Assembly (NCBI RefSeq): GCF_009826895.1
Contig: NZ_WUMV01000006.1
Coordinates: 248,001-312,000, forward strand
Direction of reading: 5' to 3'
Origin: Stappia sediminis
Lineage (GTDB): Bacteria > Pseudomonadota > Alphaproteobacteria > Rhizobiales > Stappiaceae
DNA: 64,000 nucleotides
Position numbers and translations under genes: made by a program. Under the pieces are notes generated by a model. The model was not told the origin of the DNA. It made no database searches and worked only from the letters and a program-made list of their open reading frames with translations. Of the stretch, positions 36,975 through 46,225 are shown one piece after another. Positions within the stretch are counted from its first letter, which is position 1; every line of letters starts with the position of its first letter.

Positions 36975-37019
36975 GCATGTCCCCCAGAAGTGGGCACCGG
37001 TTTTGGGACAAGGACATGC
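36975..37019. repeat. Rhizobial intergenic palindrome (GCATGTCC type)
   Basis: Arms GCATGTCC and GGACATGC are perfect (8 bp) with an inner GTGGGCACCGGTTTTGGGAC. This is a widely scattered Hyphomicrobiales element and resembles the second hairpin of repeat family A (GCATATCCTTGT against GCATGTCCTTGT on the opposite strand). It lies between the divergent helicase and DUF6460 genes. Confidence 0.8.
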
Positions 37020-37065
37020 GAGCTTCGAATATCGCAAACGGCGAAACGGCAGGACACTTCAGGAT

Positions 37066-37338
37066 ATGGCGAACACGTCTTTGGATAAATTTCTCGGCGG
37101 CTCACCGGGGCGCGTTGTCCTCCGCCTCGTATTCCTGTCCTTCGCCGTCGGCGTCATCATGTCCGCGCTCAACCTCTACCCGCTCGACCTTCTGGAAGGC
37201 GTCGTCGATTTCGTGCGCGAGCTTTGGCGCACGGGCTTCGAGGCGCTTGGCCGCGTCGGCGAATATTTCGTCCTCGGCGCCATGGTCGTCGTGCCCGTCT
37301 GGGTGGTGCTCAGGCTTTTGAGCATGGGTAAACGCTGA
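37066..37338 (+). CDS. DUF6460 membrane protein
   Basis: 90 aa. LDKFLGGSPGRVVLRLVFLSFAVG starts a first membrane helix (about 17-36); a second lies at about 60-82 (EYFVLGAMVVVPVWVVLRLL). Sequence and length fit DUF6460, found in Hyphomicrobiales and of unknown function. The in-frame frame upstream passes through a repeat and is not used. Confidence 0.8.
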   Translation: MANTSLDKFLGGSPGRVVLRLVFLSFAVGVIMSALNLYPLDLLEGVVDFVRELWRTGFEALGRVGEYFVLGAMVVVPVWVVLRLLSMGKR

Positions 37339-37361
37339 GGGCCGCGATCACGAAGGACCTC

Positions 37362-37402
37362 ATCCCGGACCAGTGAGGCGAAGCCGAACGCCGATCCGGG
37401 AT
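37362..37402. repeat. CCCGG-type intergenic hairpin between convergent genes
   Basis: ATCCCGGA (37362-37369) and TCCGGGAT (37395-37402) are perfect arms; the sequence between, with GGCGAAGCCGAACGCCG, is close to the right spacer of the GIY-YIG element at 33523-33550. It sits between two stops and may work as a two-way terminator. Confidence 0.7.
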
Positions 37403-37435
37403 CCAGCGCATCATTCGCGCGCAAGCGCGGCAATT

Positions 37436-38338
37436 TCAAACATACTCCCCCGCGACCCGATGCAATGTCGCGTGGCGCCGCGCAAGCCGGTCGATATCGG
37501 TGAGATATCCCCCTCCGATGACGCCCGCCAGCGGAAAGCCGGCATTGGCAACCGTTCGGATCACGAAGCGGTCACGCGCCTCCAGCCCTTCGTCGGAAAG
37601 CGCCAGCCGGCCGAGCCTGTCGTCCTCGTGCGGGTCGACGCCTGCGTTGAAAAACACGATATCGGGGCGGAACGTCCTCAGGATTTCAGGCAGGTTTTCG
37701 CCAAGAACGGCCAGATAAGCCTCATCGCCGGTCTTGTCGGGAAGTGCGATATCGAAGCTCGACGGCACTTTCCTCACCGGATAGTTCTTCTCCGCATGCA
37801 TGGAAAAGGTGAAGACATCCCGGTCGCCTGCGAAAATCTCCGCCGTTCCGTCGCCCTGGTGCACGTCGAGGTCGACGACAAGCGCCCTTGAGATCAGTCC
37901 GCTTGCCTGCAATACCCTGACCGCGACCGCAACGTCGTTGAAAACGCAGAACCCCGCGCCGTGGCTCTTTCGCGCGTGGTGGCTGCCGCCCGCCGTGTTG
38001 CAGGCAATTCCATGCTCCAGCGCCAGCATCGCGGTCAGCACCGTTCCCGCAACCGCGCATCTGGCGCGCATGCCGACGGCTTCCGTCATCGGCAGGCCGA
38101 TCTCGCGGGCGATCTTCGCAGGCACGTCGGATGAAAACACCTGATCCACGTAAGTGCGGTCATGGGCAAGCGACACCCACTCGGCGGGAGCAGGCGCGGG
38201 GATAAAATATCCGTCCTCCGCGACGATGCCGTCCTCGACCAGAATTTCGGCAACCCGCCTGAACTTGTTCATCGGGAATCGGTGCCCTTGCGGCAGTTCT
38301 GCCCGGAAGGCGGGATGGTGAACGATCGGCAACGGCAT
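37436..38338 (-). CDS. Histone deacetylase superfamily protein (class II HDAC/AcuC-like)
   Basis: 300 aa. Zinc-dependent deacetylase motifs: [19 protein letters not shown] (active-site His pair), LDVHQGDGT (Asp and His metal ligands) and [10 protein letters not shown]. Bacterial members remove acetyl groups from small amines or from lysines (AcuC acts on acetyl-CoA synthetase). With a CrbS-type acetate system in the same window an AcuC-like role is conceivable but unproven. The ATG at 38338 is preferred to a GTG three codons earlier. Confidence 0.88.
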   Translation of the reverse strand: MPLPIVHHPAFRAELPQGHRFPMNKFRRVAEILVEDGIVAEDGYFIPAPAPAEWVSLAHDRTYVDQVFSSDVPAKIAREIGLPMTEAVGMRARCAVAGTVLTAMLALEHGIACNTAGGSHHARKSHGAGFCVFNDVAVAVRVLQASGLISRALVVDLDVHQGDGTAEIFAGDRDVFTFSMHAEKNYPVRKVPSSFDIALPDKTGDEAYLAVLGENLPEILRTFRPDIVFFNAGVDPHEDDRLGRLALSDEGLEARDRFVIRTVANAGFPLAGVIGGGYLTDIDRLARRHATLHRVAGEYV

Positions 38339-38560
38339 GGCGGTCACGATAGCCGCCTTGTCGCGGGACGGAAAACGAAATTGCTCATGACGCCTCGTCG
38401 GGGTTCTGAATCACCTTTGTTTCCCTTTTCGGGCACGAATTTGCCCCGTCCGGAATTTTCCTCGCGGCCTTTTGCGCCCATCTGAAACCTGCCTGAAACC
38501 GATTGACCGTTCGACATCTGTTCTATACGCAATTGCGGCCATTCCGATCAGGTTCGTTTC

Positions 38561-39931
38561 ATGGATTCCGCAGCTTCCCCCCAAAGACCTTTCGACGTCA
38601 CGAACCGCAGCGTTCTCATGATTGCGGTGCCAATGACGCTTGCCTACCTGTCGACGCCGATCCTCGGCCTTGTCGACACCGCCGTCATCGGCCAGTTGGG
38701 TAATGCGGCGCTCATCGGCGGCATCGCGCTCGGCGGCATCCTTTTCGACCTCGTCTTCACGACCTTCAATTTCCTGCGCTCCGGCACCACGGGCCTGACG
38801 GCGCAGGCCGTCGGTTCCGGTAACGCCTTGCAGGAACACGCGGTTTTCTTCCGCGCCAGCCTGCTTGCGATCGGCCTTGGGCTCGCCGTCGTCCTCCTTC
38901 GTGCACCGATATTGGAAACCGGGCTTCTCGCCATGGGCGGCAGCGCCGGGGTTCAGGCCGCGACCCGCGATTATTTCATGGTCCGCGCGCTTTCCGCGCC
39001 CTTCGCCCTCATGAATTACGCCATCCTCGGCTGGTTCATTGGCCGCGGGCAGGCTGGAACGGGGCTCGTTCTCCAGACGATCCTGAACGGCCTGAATATC
39101 GCCCTTTCCGTGCTTTTCGTCATCGGATTCGCCTGGGGCATCACAGGCGTCGCAGCGGCAACAGTCGTCAGCGAGACCGCCGCCTGCCTGATCGGTTCCA
39201 CGCTCGTCGCCCGCGCCATGCGTGGCCGCCCATTGCCGACACTTGCGCAAGTCCTTGAAAAGGCTGAATTCCGGCGGATGATCGCGGTCAACCGCGATAT
39301 CATGATCCGCTCGTTCACGCTGCTTTTCGCCTTCGCCTTCTTCACCGCACGCTCGGCGGCACAGGGCGATACGATCCTTGCCGCCAACGCGATTCTTGAG
39401 AAATTCTTCCTGATCGGCGGCTATTTCCTGGACGGTTTCGCCACCGCCGCAGAGCAGCTCTGCGGGCGCGCCATCGGCGCGCGCTATCGTCCGGCGTTCG
39501 ACCGGGCGGTCAGGCTCACGCTTGTCTGGGGCTTCGTGCTGGCCGGGCTGGCGGCCGTTGTATTCTGGGGCGCGGGCGACGCCATCGTCGCATTTATCAC
39601 GACGGCAGAGGATGTGCGGAAAATCGCGGGAGACTACCTCTTTTGGGCAGCACTCACGCCCGTTTTCGGCGTGCTCGCCTTCCAGATGGACGGTATTTTC
39701 ATCGGCGCCACATGGTCGCGGGACATGAGGAACATGATGCTCATTTCGCTTGCCATATACCTTGCAAGCTATTTCGTCCTGTTCCCGCTTCTCGGCAACC
39801 ACGGCCTCTGGCTGGCGCTGGAGATCTTCCTCGGCATTCGTGGCATTTCGCTCAGCTACATCTGCCGGATTCGCGCAGCCGAAACGTTCCCGGCCGTATC
39901 AGGCCACAGACCTTTGGAAAAGGCGGGTTAG
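38561..39931 (+). CDS. MATE family efflux transporter (DinF-like)
   Basis: 456 aa with twelve membrane helices in two bundles. The start is typical of the DinF branch: AVPMTLAYLSTPILGLVDTAVIGQLG, then FLRSGTTGLTAQAVG. It would export organic cations or drugs against sodium or protons. Substrate unknown. Its stop overlaps the convergent acetyltransferase stop by 4 bp. Confidence 0.92.
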   Translation: MDSAASPQRPFDVTNRSVLMIAVPMTLAYLSTPILGLVDTAVIGQLGNAALIGGIALGGILFDLVFTTFNFLRSGTTGLTAQAVGSGNALQEHAVFFRASLLAIGLGLAVVLLRAPILETGLLAMGGSAGVQAATRDYFMVRALSAPFALMNYAILGWFIGRGQAGTGLVLQTILNGLNIALSVLFVIGFAWGITGVAAATVVSETAACLIGSTLVARAMRGRPLPTLAQVLEKAEFRRMIAVNRDIMIRSFTLLFAFAFFTARSAAQGDTILAANAILEKFFLIGGYFLDGFATAAEQLCGRAIGARYRPAFDRAVRLTLVWGFVLAGLAAVVFWGAGDAIVAFITTAEDVRKIAGDYLFWAALTPVFGVLAFQMDGIFIGATWSRDMRNMMLISLAIYLASYFVLFPLLGNHGLWLALEIFLGIRGISLSYICRIRAAETFPAVSGHRPLEKAG

Positions 39932-40467
39932 GCGGGTTTGTCTATCCGCCAGAAACGGCAAACCTCTTCGCGATTGCGCGACGGCGTATAAACCAGCCGT
40001 TCTCCCACTTCCCTCATGCCGAGCTTTTTCAAGAGATGATGCGACACCGCGTTTTCCGGCTGGGCGCCTGCCTCGACCGCATTCGCGTCCAACCGCGAAA
40101 ATGCCGCATCGACGGACGCTGCGGCAGCTTCGAATGCATAACCTTTTCCCTGCGCGTTCTCGGCAATCCAATATCCAAGCTCCAATACCCCTGCATCATT
40201 CTCGCTCTGCTCAAGCCTGAGCCAACCGATGATACCGCCGTCCGCCCTGGCGGTGATAACCATGGGCCAGATGCGAGCGTTCGCCGCGGCATCGAGCCTG
40301 CTTGAGATCAGCCTTTCCGCCCCCTCTGCCGTGAGCGGATAGGGCCAAGACGCGACCCAGCGGCTGATTTCGGGCGTGAGCAACTTTGCAAGCGCTTTAG
40401 CATCCTCAAGGCGGACGATACGTAAATGCAGGCGTTCGCTATCAATGGCGAAATCAGTGGAATTCAT
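39928..40467 (-). CDS. GNAT family N-acetyltransferase (RimJ/RimL type)
   Basis: 179 aa. SERLHLRIVRLEDAKALAKLL start, GIIGWLRLEQ core, ELGYWIAENAQGKGYAFEAAAA (acetyl-CoA binding loop QGKGYA) and NAVSHHLLKKLGM late motif. It transfers acetyl groups to protein N-termini or small amines. Substrate cannot be told. Start at 40467 has no strong ribosome site. Confidence 0.88.
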   Translation of the reverse strand: MNSTDFAIDSERLHLRIVRLEDAKALAKLLTPEISRWVASWPYPLTAEGAERLISSRLDAAANARIWPMVITARADGGIIGWLRLEQSENDAGVLELGYWIAENAQGKGYAFEAAAASVDAAFSRLDANAVEAGAQPENAVSHHLLKKLGMREVGERLVYTPSRNREEVCRFWRIDKPA

Positions 40468-40526
40468 TCTTTTGGTTCAACTTTCAATGCCGAGCTTAAT
40501 GGTTGTCGCGCTCTACCTTCCCGGCT

Positions 40527-40617
40527 CGTCATGCCCGAGCTTGACCCGGGCACCCAAGCCACTTCGAAGCTTTACTTCGATGTTCAATGGGTTGCCGGGT
40601 CGCGCCCGGCAATGACG
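40527..40617. repeat. Long CCCGG-type intergenic palindrome between choV and acetyltransferase
   Basis: CGTCATGCCCGAGCTTGACC at one end and GGGTCGCGCCCGGCAATGACG-like sequence at the other pair over about 90 bp, with an inner CTTCGAAG/CTTCGATG section. This is the full form of a palindrome common in alphaproteobacteria. It lies 40 bp after the choV stop on the same transcript, so it may end or stabilise the choXWV message. Confidence 0.75.
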
Positions 40618-40656
40618 ATGGAGAGAACACAGCAGGTGGAAAGTCCGCCTGGCCGC

Positions 40657-41694
40657 TTACCGCAGGCAATCGAGGATTTCGCCATCACCGATAAGGCCGA
40701 CCGGCGCCCCTGCCTCTTCCACGACGACCGGGGTTTCGCTGCCGCGTTTCAGGGCGATCACGTCGCGCACCGGGGTTTTGGCCTCGCAGCGCGGTGCCTC
40801 CTTAATGTTTGAAACCGCAGCCCCGTTCACCGGCTTCATGATGTCTCGCGCGCGAAGCACGTTGAGCGGGTTCATGTGTCCGACGAAATCCGCGACGTAT
40901 TCCGTTGCAGGTTGCTGCACGATCTGCTGCGGCGTGCCAAGCTGGATGACGTGACCGCCTTCCATGATGGCGATGCGCGAGCCGATCTTCGCAGCCTCGT
41001 CAAGATCGTGGCTGACGAAGATGATCGTCTTGTTGAGCTGATCCTGAAGGGCCAGCAACTCGTCCTGCAGCCGGTCGCGGATCAGCGGATCGAGCGCGGA
41101 AAATGGCTCGTCCATCAAAAGGATCGGCGCATCGGTGGCAAACGCGCGGGCAAGGCCGACGCGCTGCTGCATGCCGCCCGAAAGCTCGTGCACGTATTTG
41201 TCGCCCCATTCGGCAAGGCCGACAAGCTCAAGCTGGTGGCCGACCTTTTCCGCCCGTTCCGCCTTGCCCATGCCGGAAAGCTCCAGCCCGAAGCCGACGT
41301 TTTCGCGAACCGTGCGCCACGGCAGAAGCGCGAACTGCTGGAAGACCATGGCGATGCGCGAGCGGCGAAGACGGCGCAGCCGCTCCGGGTCGCAGGTGGT
41401 GGGGTTCACCCATTCGCCGTTGTCACGCACCTCGACCGAGCCGCGGATGATCTTGTTGAGCCCGTTGACCCCACGCAGGAGCGTCGACTTGCCTGAGCCT
41501 GAAAGGCCCATCAGCACAATCACCTCGCCCTCGACGATATCGAAACTGGCGCCCGCGACACCGAGGATCTGGCCGGTTTCGGCCTGGATTTCGGCGCGCG
41601 TCCTGCCGGCATCGATCAACGGCAGCGCCGTTTGCGGCTTGTCGCCGAATACGATGTCGACATCCTTGAACCTGACAATCGCCTCGCCGCTCAT
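40657..41694 (-). CDS. choV: Choline ABC transporter ATP-binding protein
   Basis: 345 aa. Walker A GLSGSGKST (63-71), Q-loop FQQFALLPWRTV, signature LSGGMQQRVGLARA, Walker B ILLMDEPFSALD, and a C-terminal CBS-like region (about 280-345), as in ProV/OpuAA and ChoV. It drives choline uptake. The start overlaps the choW stop (ATGA, 41691-41694). Third gene of choXWV. Confidence 0.93.
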   Translation of the reverse strand: MSGEAIVRFKDVDIVFGDKPQTALPLIDAGRTRAEIQAETGQILGVAGASFDIVEGEVIVLMGLSGSGKSTLLRGVNGLNKIIRGSVEVRDNGEWVNPTTCDPERLRRLRRSRIAMVFQQFALLPWRTVRENVGFGLELSGMGKAERAEKVGHQLELVGLAEWGDKYVHELSGGMQQRVGLARAFATDAPILLMDEPFSALDPLIRDRLQDELLALQDQLNKTIIFVSHDLDEAAKIGSRIAIMEGGHVIQLGTPQQIVQQPATEYVADFVGHMNPLNVLRARDIMKPVNGAAVSNIKEAPRCEAKTPVRDVIALKRGSETPVVVEEAGAPVGLIGDGEILDCLR

Positions 41695-42536
41695 GATCCT
41701 CCTCCGCTTTCCTTCGTACGGAAGAACCGGTCGAGCACGATGGCGATCAGGACGATCGATATGCCGACCTCGAAGCCTTGCGCGATATTCACGCTGTTGA
41801 GCGCGCGAAGGGTCGGCACGCCGAGACCGTCAGCACCGACGAGCGCGGCGATCACCACCATCGACAGCGACAGCATGATGGTCTGCGTCAGACCCGCCAT
41901 GATCTGCGGCAGGGCGTAGGGAAGCTCCACCTTCCAAAGAAGCTGGGACTTCGTGGCGCCGAAAGCCTCGCCCGCCTCCAGAAGCTGTTTTGGCGTAGAG
42001 GAAACGCCAAGCTGGGTCAGGCGGATGGGGGCGGGAATGGCGAAGATCACCGTCGCGATCAGGCCCGGAACCATGCCCAGCCCGAAGAGAATGAGCGCGG
42101 GGATGAGGTAAACGAAGGTCGGGATCGTCTGCATCAGATCAAGAACCGGCCGCATGGCGGAAAAAAGCCTCGGCCTGTGAGCGGCGGCTACGCCGAGAGG
42201 TACGCCGACGATCATGCATACCGTCGTCGCGCCGATGACGAGCGCCAGCGTTTCCGTCGTCTCTTCCCAGTAGCCCTGGTTGATGATGAGAAGAAGGCTT
42301 CCCACCACGAAGGCCGTGAAGGCGACGGTGCGGTGGACGAGATAGCCGAGAGCGCCGGCAGCCACCACGACAACGAGGGGGTGCGGCGTCTGCAGGAGCC
42401 AGAGGATGGCGTCGATCATGGTCTCCAGCGCGACCGATATACCGTCGAACACCCAATAGGCGTTGTCGGTCAGCCAGTCGACGAAGGCGCGCGCCCAAGG
42501 CCCGATGGGAATCTTGTGGTCAGTCAGCCATTCCAA
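41691..42536 (-). CDS. choW: Choline ABC transporter permease
   Basis: 281 aa with about seven membrane helices. The binding-protein-dependent permease loop EAGEAFGATKSQLLWKVELPYALPQI contains the EAA motif. Length and sequence match ChoW/ProW. It is separated from choX by 76 bp containing a strong hairpin and overlaps choV. Confidence 0.93.
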   Translation of the reverse strand: MEWLTDHKIPIGPWARAFVDWLTDNAYWVFDGISVALETMIDAILWLLQTPHPLVVVVAAGALGYLVHRTVAFTAFVVGSLLLIINQGYWEETTETLALVIGATTVCMIVGVPLGVAAAHRPRLFSAMRPVLDLMQTIPTFVYLIPALILFGLGMVPGLIATVIFAIPAPIRLTQLGVSSTPKQLLEAGEAFGATKSQLLWKVELPYALPQIMAGLTQTIMLSLSMVVIAALVGADGLGVPTLRALNSVNIAQGFEVGISIVLIAIVLDRFFRTKESGGGS

Positions 42537-42575
42537 GGGAATGCCTCATGGGTTTTTATGAGTCAGGAAGCGAAA

Positions 42576-42596
42576 CGCCGGGGAAGAACCCCGGCG
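42576..42596 (-). terminator. Hairpin between choX and choW (partial terminator or mRNA stabiliser)
   Basis: CGCCGGGG-AAGAA-CCCCGGCG, perfect 8-bp GC stem, starting 17 bases after choX stop on the minus strand and followed by TTTCGCTT rather than a clean T run. Such hairpins after binding-protein genes let the cell make more binding protein than membrane parts. Confidence 0.7.
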
Positions 42597-42612
42597 CTTA
42601 TTTGGCGGACAA

Positions 42613-43560
42613 TCAGAGGCCGAGAGCCTGCTTGACGGCGGGAATCCCCTCGCCGCCGTCGAGGGTCTTCACACCGGCAAGCCATCCCTCGAAGGTGGCC
42701 GGCTGTTCCTTCAGCCATGCGGCGGCGGCCTTTTTCGGATCCTCGCCGTCATTCAGGATCGCGCCCATGATCTCGTTTTCCATCGAAAGCGTGAACTTGA
42801 GATTTTCCAGGAGCTTGCCGACGTTCGGGCATTCCTTGGTGTAGCCGGCACGAACGTTGGTGTAGACGGTCGCGCCGCCGTAGTTCGGGCCGAAGATGTC
42901 GTCGCCGCCGTCAAGATAGGCCATCTCGAAGCTGGCGTTCATCGGATGCGGCTCCCAGCCGAGGAAGACGATGTCCTCATCACGCTTGGTCGCGCGAGCG
43001 ACCTGCGCCAGCATGCCCTGTTCGGAGCTTTCCACGACCTCGAAATCCTTCAGGTCGAAGGTATTCTGGTCGATCATGTCGATGATCAGGCGGTTGCCGT
43101 CATTGCCCGGTTCGATACCGTAGATCTTGCCGTCGAGATCGTCCTTGAACTTGGCGATGTCGGCGAAGGACTTGAGGCCTTTGTCGTAGGTGTATTTGGG
43201 AACGGCGAGGGTATACTTCGCTCCCTCAAGGTTCTCGCGCACCGTCTCGACAGAACCGTCCTCGCGGTAGGCCTTGATGTCGCCTTCCATCGTCGGCATC
43301 CAGTTGCCGAGGAAGACGTCGATATCCTTGTTCTTGAGCGAAGCGTAGGTGACAGGGACGGAAAGGATTTTCACGTCCGTCTCATAGCCGAGCGCATCGA
43401 GAACCACCGTGGTTGCGGCGGTGGTGGCGGTAATGTCGGTCCAGCCGACATCCGAGAAGCGGACCGTCTTGCACGATTCCGGATCGGCGGCGAAGGCGGG
43501 GCCCGAGGCGAGCCCGAACACCAGGGCGGCGGCGCCGAGTCCAAATTTGACAGTCTTCAT
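42613..43560 (-). CDS. choX: Choline ABC transporter substrate-binding protein
   Basis: 315 aa. Signal peptide to about residue 24 (GPAFA). Aromatic residues that line the choline box in ChoX can be seen in context: Trp in SDVGWTDI (with Asp), Trp in FLGNWMP, Tyr in KYTYDKG, Trp in FLGWEPHPMN. It captures choline in the periplasm and delivers it to ChoWV. GGAGGAG lies 6 bases before the ATG. It diverges from betI, with the BetI operator in between. Confidence 0.94.
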   Translation of the reverse strand: MKTVKFGLGAAALVFGLASGPAFAADPESCKTVRFSDVGWTDITATTAATTVVLDALGYETDVKILSVPVTYASLKNKDIDVFLGNWMPTMEGDIKAYREDGSVETVRENLEGAKYTLAVPKYTYDKGLKSFADIAKFKDDLDGKIYGIEPGNDGNRLIIDMIDQNTFDLKDFEVVESSEQGMLAQVARATKRDEDIVFLGWEPHPMNASFEMAYLDGGDDIFGPNYGGATVYTNVRAGYTKECPNVGKLLENLKFTLSMENEIMGAILNDGEDPKKAAAAWLKEQPATFEGWLAGVKTLDGGEGIPAVKQALGL

Positions 43561-43869
43561 GAAAGCTCCTCCTGAATTACGGATAGATTTTGGAGTGACG
43601 GATCACCGTCAGCCATTTGTTCCCCGGCGCGTGCAAGGTCGCGCCCTTGTTTTTTAATTTCATATTCCTGCCGGTTCGCCAGCCTGTTTTCGCGCAACCT
43701 GCGATGCAGGGCGCGACCTCCAGCGATGCGATCCGCGATCAATAAAATCACTTTTCGTTTGCTTTGGCAAATCTTCCCTGAAAACGGCTTTTTTTGTTGA
43801 TTGAACAGCCAATCAAAATTATCTCTGGGCTCTGTTGGGTTTTTTGGAACGGAGCCTGGATCGGAGCGC
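43561..43869. other. Divergent choX-betI regulatory region
   Basis: 309 bp without a gene. It is AT-rich near 43740-43830 and holds the BetI-type inverted repeat at 43797-43816. Nothing else symmetrical stands out. Confidence 0.7.
43797..43816. promoter_or_regulatory. Candidate BetI operator
   Basis: TTGATTG-AACAGC-CAATCAA: 7-bp perfect arms, 20 bp overall, 54 bp before the betI start and 237 bp from choX. BetI proteins bind this kind of AT-rich inverted repeat and let go when choline is present. Control of betI-betA-betB is likely; control of choX is possible. Confidence 0.7.
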
Positions 43870-44448
43870 ATGCCAAGGATCGGAATGGAGAGCGAGCGGC
43901 GCAAAGCGCTGATCGACGCGACCGTGGCTACAATCCACGAGCGCGGCTTCTCCGACGCCACGATTTCGGAAATCGCCAAGCGCGCCGGCGTCTCCGGCGG
44001 GCTGGCGCACCACTATTTCGGATCGAAGGCGGGGCTGCTCAACGCGACGATGCGCGCACTCCTGACCGATCTTTCGCGGGAGACGCGGGAGCGCATGGCG
44101 AGCGCGAAAAACGCGCGAGAGAGAATCAGCGCCAGCATCGGCGCGAGCTTTGCCACGAATCAGTTCCAGCCGGCGCTGATTTCCGCTTGGCTCGCCTTCT
44201 ACCTGCAAGCGCGCGTGGAACCGGAAACACGGCGGCTCCTGCACATTTACCACAGACGACTCGTGTCGAACCTCGCGCACGACTTCGCCAGCCTCCTGCC
44301 GCGCGACGAAGCCCGGCGCGCGGCGGAAGGAACGGCGGCGCTGATCGACGGGCTCTGGCTGCAGCGCGTCTTCGCCGACGGCCCGCCACAGCCGCGATCG
44401 GCAGTGCGCATGGTCGAGGACTACGTCGAAAGACAACTCGGGACCTGA
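43870..44448 (+). CDS. betI: Choline-responsive TetR-family repressor BetI
   Basis: 192 aa. Starts [18 protein letters not shown] like BetI of other bacteria, with a helix-turn-helix at about 27-46 ([22 protein letters not shown]). Represses choline oxidation genes in the absence of choline. An in-frame ATG... frame extends upstream to 43801 but that part overlaps the operator and is not conserved. First gene of betI-betA-betB. Confidence 0.93.
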   Translation: MPRIGMESERRKALIDATVATIHERGFSDATISEIAKRAGVSGGLAHHYFGSKAGLLNATMRALLTDLSRETRERMASAKNARERISASIGASFATNQFQPALISAWLAFYLQARVEPETRRLLHIYHRRLVSNLAHDFASLLPRDEARRAAEGTAALIDGLWLQRVFADGPPQPRSAVRMVEDYVERQLGT

Positions 44449-44453
44449 ACGAA

Positions 44454-46121
44454 ATGGCTCAAGCCACATACATCATCGTCGGAGCGGGCTCCGCGGGTTG
44501 CGCTCTCGCCTATCGGCTCTCGGAAGACCCGGGAAACCGGGTGCTCGTGCTGGAGTTCGGCGGCACGGACGCCGGCCCCTTCATCCAGATGCCGGCGGCC
44601 CTCAGCTACCCGATGAACATGTCGCGCTATGACTGGGGCTTCGAAACCGAGCCCGAACCTCACCTGGGCGGACGCAGGCTCGCCACTCCGCGCGGCAAGG
44701 TCGTCGGCGGATCGTCCTCGATCAACGGCATGGTCTATGTGCGCGGCCACGCCTGCGACTACGACACATGGGCGGAAATGGGCGCCAGGGACTGGGACTA
44801 TGCCCATGTGCTTCCCTATTTCCAGCGCATGGAAAGCGCGCATCACCCGCACCTTGACGAAGAGCCGGGCGTGCGCGGCGCGAACGGCCCGCTGCACATC
44901 ACGCGCGGGACGAAATGGAATCCGCTTTACGCCGCTTTCGTGGAAGCCGGCAGACAGGCCGGATACGAGGCGACGCACGACTACAACGGGCTGAAGCAGG
45001 AAGGCTTCGGCGATATGGAAATGACGGTGTGGAAGGGCCGCCGCTGGTCGGCGGCGAACGCCTACCTGAAGCCGGCGCTCAAGCGCCCCAATGTGGAACT
45101 CGTCAAGGGTGCCTTCGTTACTCGAGTCCTTTTTGAGGGCAAGCGCGCCGTCGGCGTTGAATACGAGCGCGGCGGCAGGATCGAAACCGCCCATGCGGAC
45201 GGTGAGGTGATCCTTGCCGCCTCCTCCATAAACTCGCCGCGCATCCTCATGCTTTCGGGCATCGGCGACGGCAAGGCTCTCTCCAGCCTCGGCATTCCGG
45301 TTATCGCCAACCGCCCCGGTGTCGGCAAGAACCTGCAGGACCATCTCGAGCTCTATATCCAGCAGGCGTGCTCGCAGCCGATCACGCTCTACAAGCACTG
45401 GAACCTCGTCTCAAAAGGCATGATCGGCCTGCAATGGCTGCTTCAGGGCAAGGGGCTTGGTGCCTCGAACCACTTCGAGGCCTGTGCCTTCATCCGCTCG
45501 AAAGCGGGCGTGAAATACCCCGACATCCAATACCATTTCCTGCCATTCGCCGTGCGCTACGACGGCAAGGCGGCGGCCGAAGGCCACGGCTTCCAGGCGC
45601 ATGTCGGGCCGATGCGCTCCAAATCGCGCGGACGCATCACCCTCACCTCGCCCGACCCGAAGGCAAATCCCTCGATCCTCTTCAACTACATGTCGCATCC
45701 TGACGATTGGGAAGACTTCAGGACGGCGATCCGCCTGACGCGGGAAATTTTCGGGCAAGATGCCTTCGCGCCGTATCGGGGCGAGGAAATCCAGCCGGGA
45801 GAAGCGGTGCGGAGCGACAAAGAACTGGACGCCTTCATCCGCGAACACGCGGAAAGCGCCTATCACCCTTGCGGGACCTGCCGGATGGGGGCTGCCGCCG
45901 ATCCGAATGCGGTCGTCGACCCGGAAGGCCGGGTAATCGGCGTCGAAGGTCTTCGCGTCGCCGACAGTTCGATCTTCCCGCAGATCACCAACGGCAACCT
46001 GAACGGCCCATCGATCCTCACGGGCGAAAAGATGTCCGATCATATCCTGGGTCGTACGCCCCTGCCGCCTTCCAACCAGGAGGCATGGATCCACCCCGAC
46101 TGGGAAACGGCCCAGCGCTGA
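44454..46121 (+). CDS. betA: Choline dehydrogenase
   Basis: 555 aa. GMC oxidoreductase: FAD-binding [17 protein letters not shown] at the N-terminus, [20 protein letters not shown] (GMC signature 1), [15 protein letters not shown] (signature 2), and the late active-site region [10 protein letters not shown] and TNGNLNGPS. Membrane-associated oxidation of choline to betaine aldehyde, and onward in part. The ATG comes 5 bases after the betI stop. Choline sulfatase (betC), present between these genes in some rhizobia, is absent here. Confidence 0.94.
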   Translation: MAQATYIIVGAGSAGCALAYRLSEDPGNRVLVLEFGGTDAGPFIQMPAALSYPMNMSRYDWGFETEPEPHLGGRRLATPRGKVVGGSSSINGMVYVRGHACDYDTWAEMGARDWDYAHVLPYFQRMESAHHPHLDEEPGVRGANGPLHITRGTKWNPLYAAFVEAGRQAGYEATHDYNGLKQEGFGDMEMTVWKGRRWSAANAYLKPALKRPNVELVKGAFVTRVLFEGKRAVGVEYERGGRIETAHADGEVILAASSINSPRILMLSGIGDGKALSSLGIPVIANRPGVGKNLQDHLELYIQQACSQPITLYKHWNLVSKGMIGLQWLLQGKGLGASNHFEACAFIRSKAGVKYPDIQYHFLPFAVRYDGKAAAEGHGFQAHVGPMRSKSRGRITLTSPDPKANPSILFNYMSHPDDWEDFRTAIRLTREIFGQDAFAPYRGEEIQPGEAVRSDKELDAFIREHAESAYHPCGTCRMGAAADPNAVVDPEGRVIGVEGLRVADSSIFPQITNGNLNGPSILTGEKMSDHILGRTPLPPSNQEAWIHPDWETAQR

Positions 46122-46225
46122 AACCGTAGCTCCCCCGCCGATTGAACGCCTCAGCGGCGGAGCGTACCCTTTCTAACCTTCTTTCGGGATCGCCAGATAT
46201 CCCGCGCCTCAAGAGGACCATGCCG

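Noticed and set aside
43801-43869. Longer start for betI
   Set aside because: The extra 23 codons cover the operator arm and are not part of the BetI family; MPRIG is the conserved start.
43794-44453. N-terminal extension of betA by 220 codons
   Set aside because: It overlaps betI in another frame; the FAD motif begins only after ATG 44454, which sits 5 bases after the betI stop.
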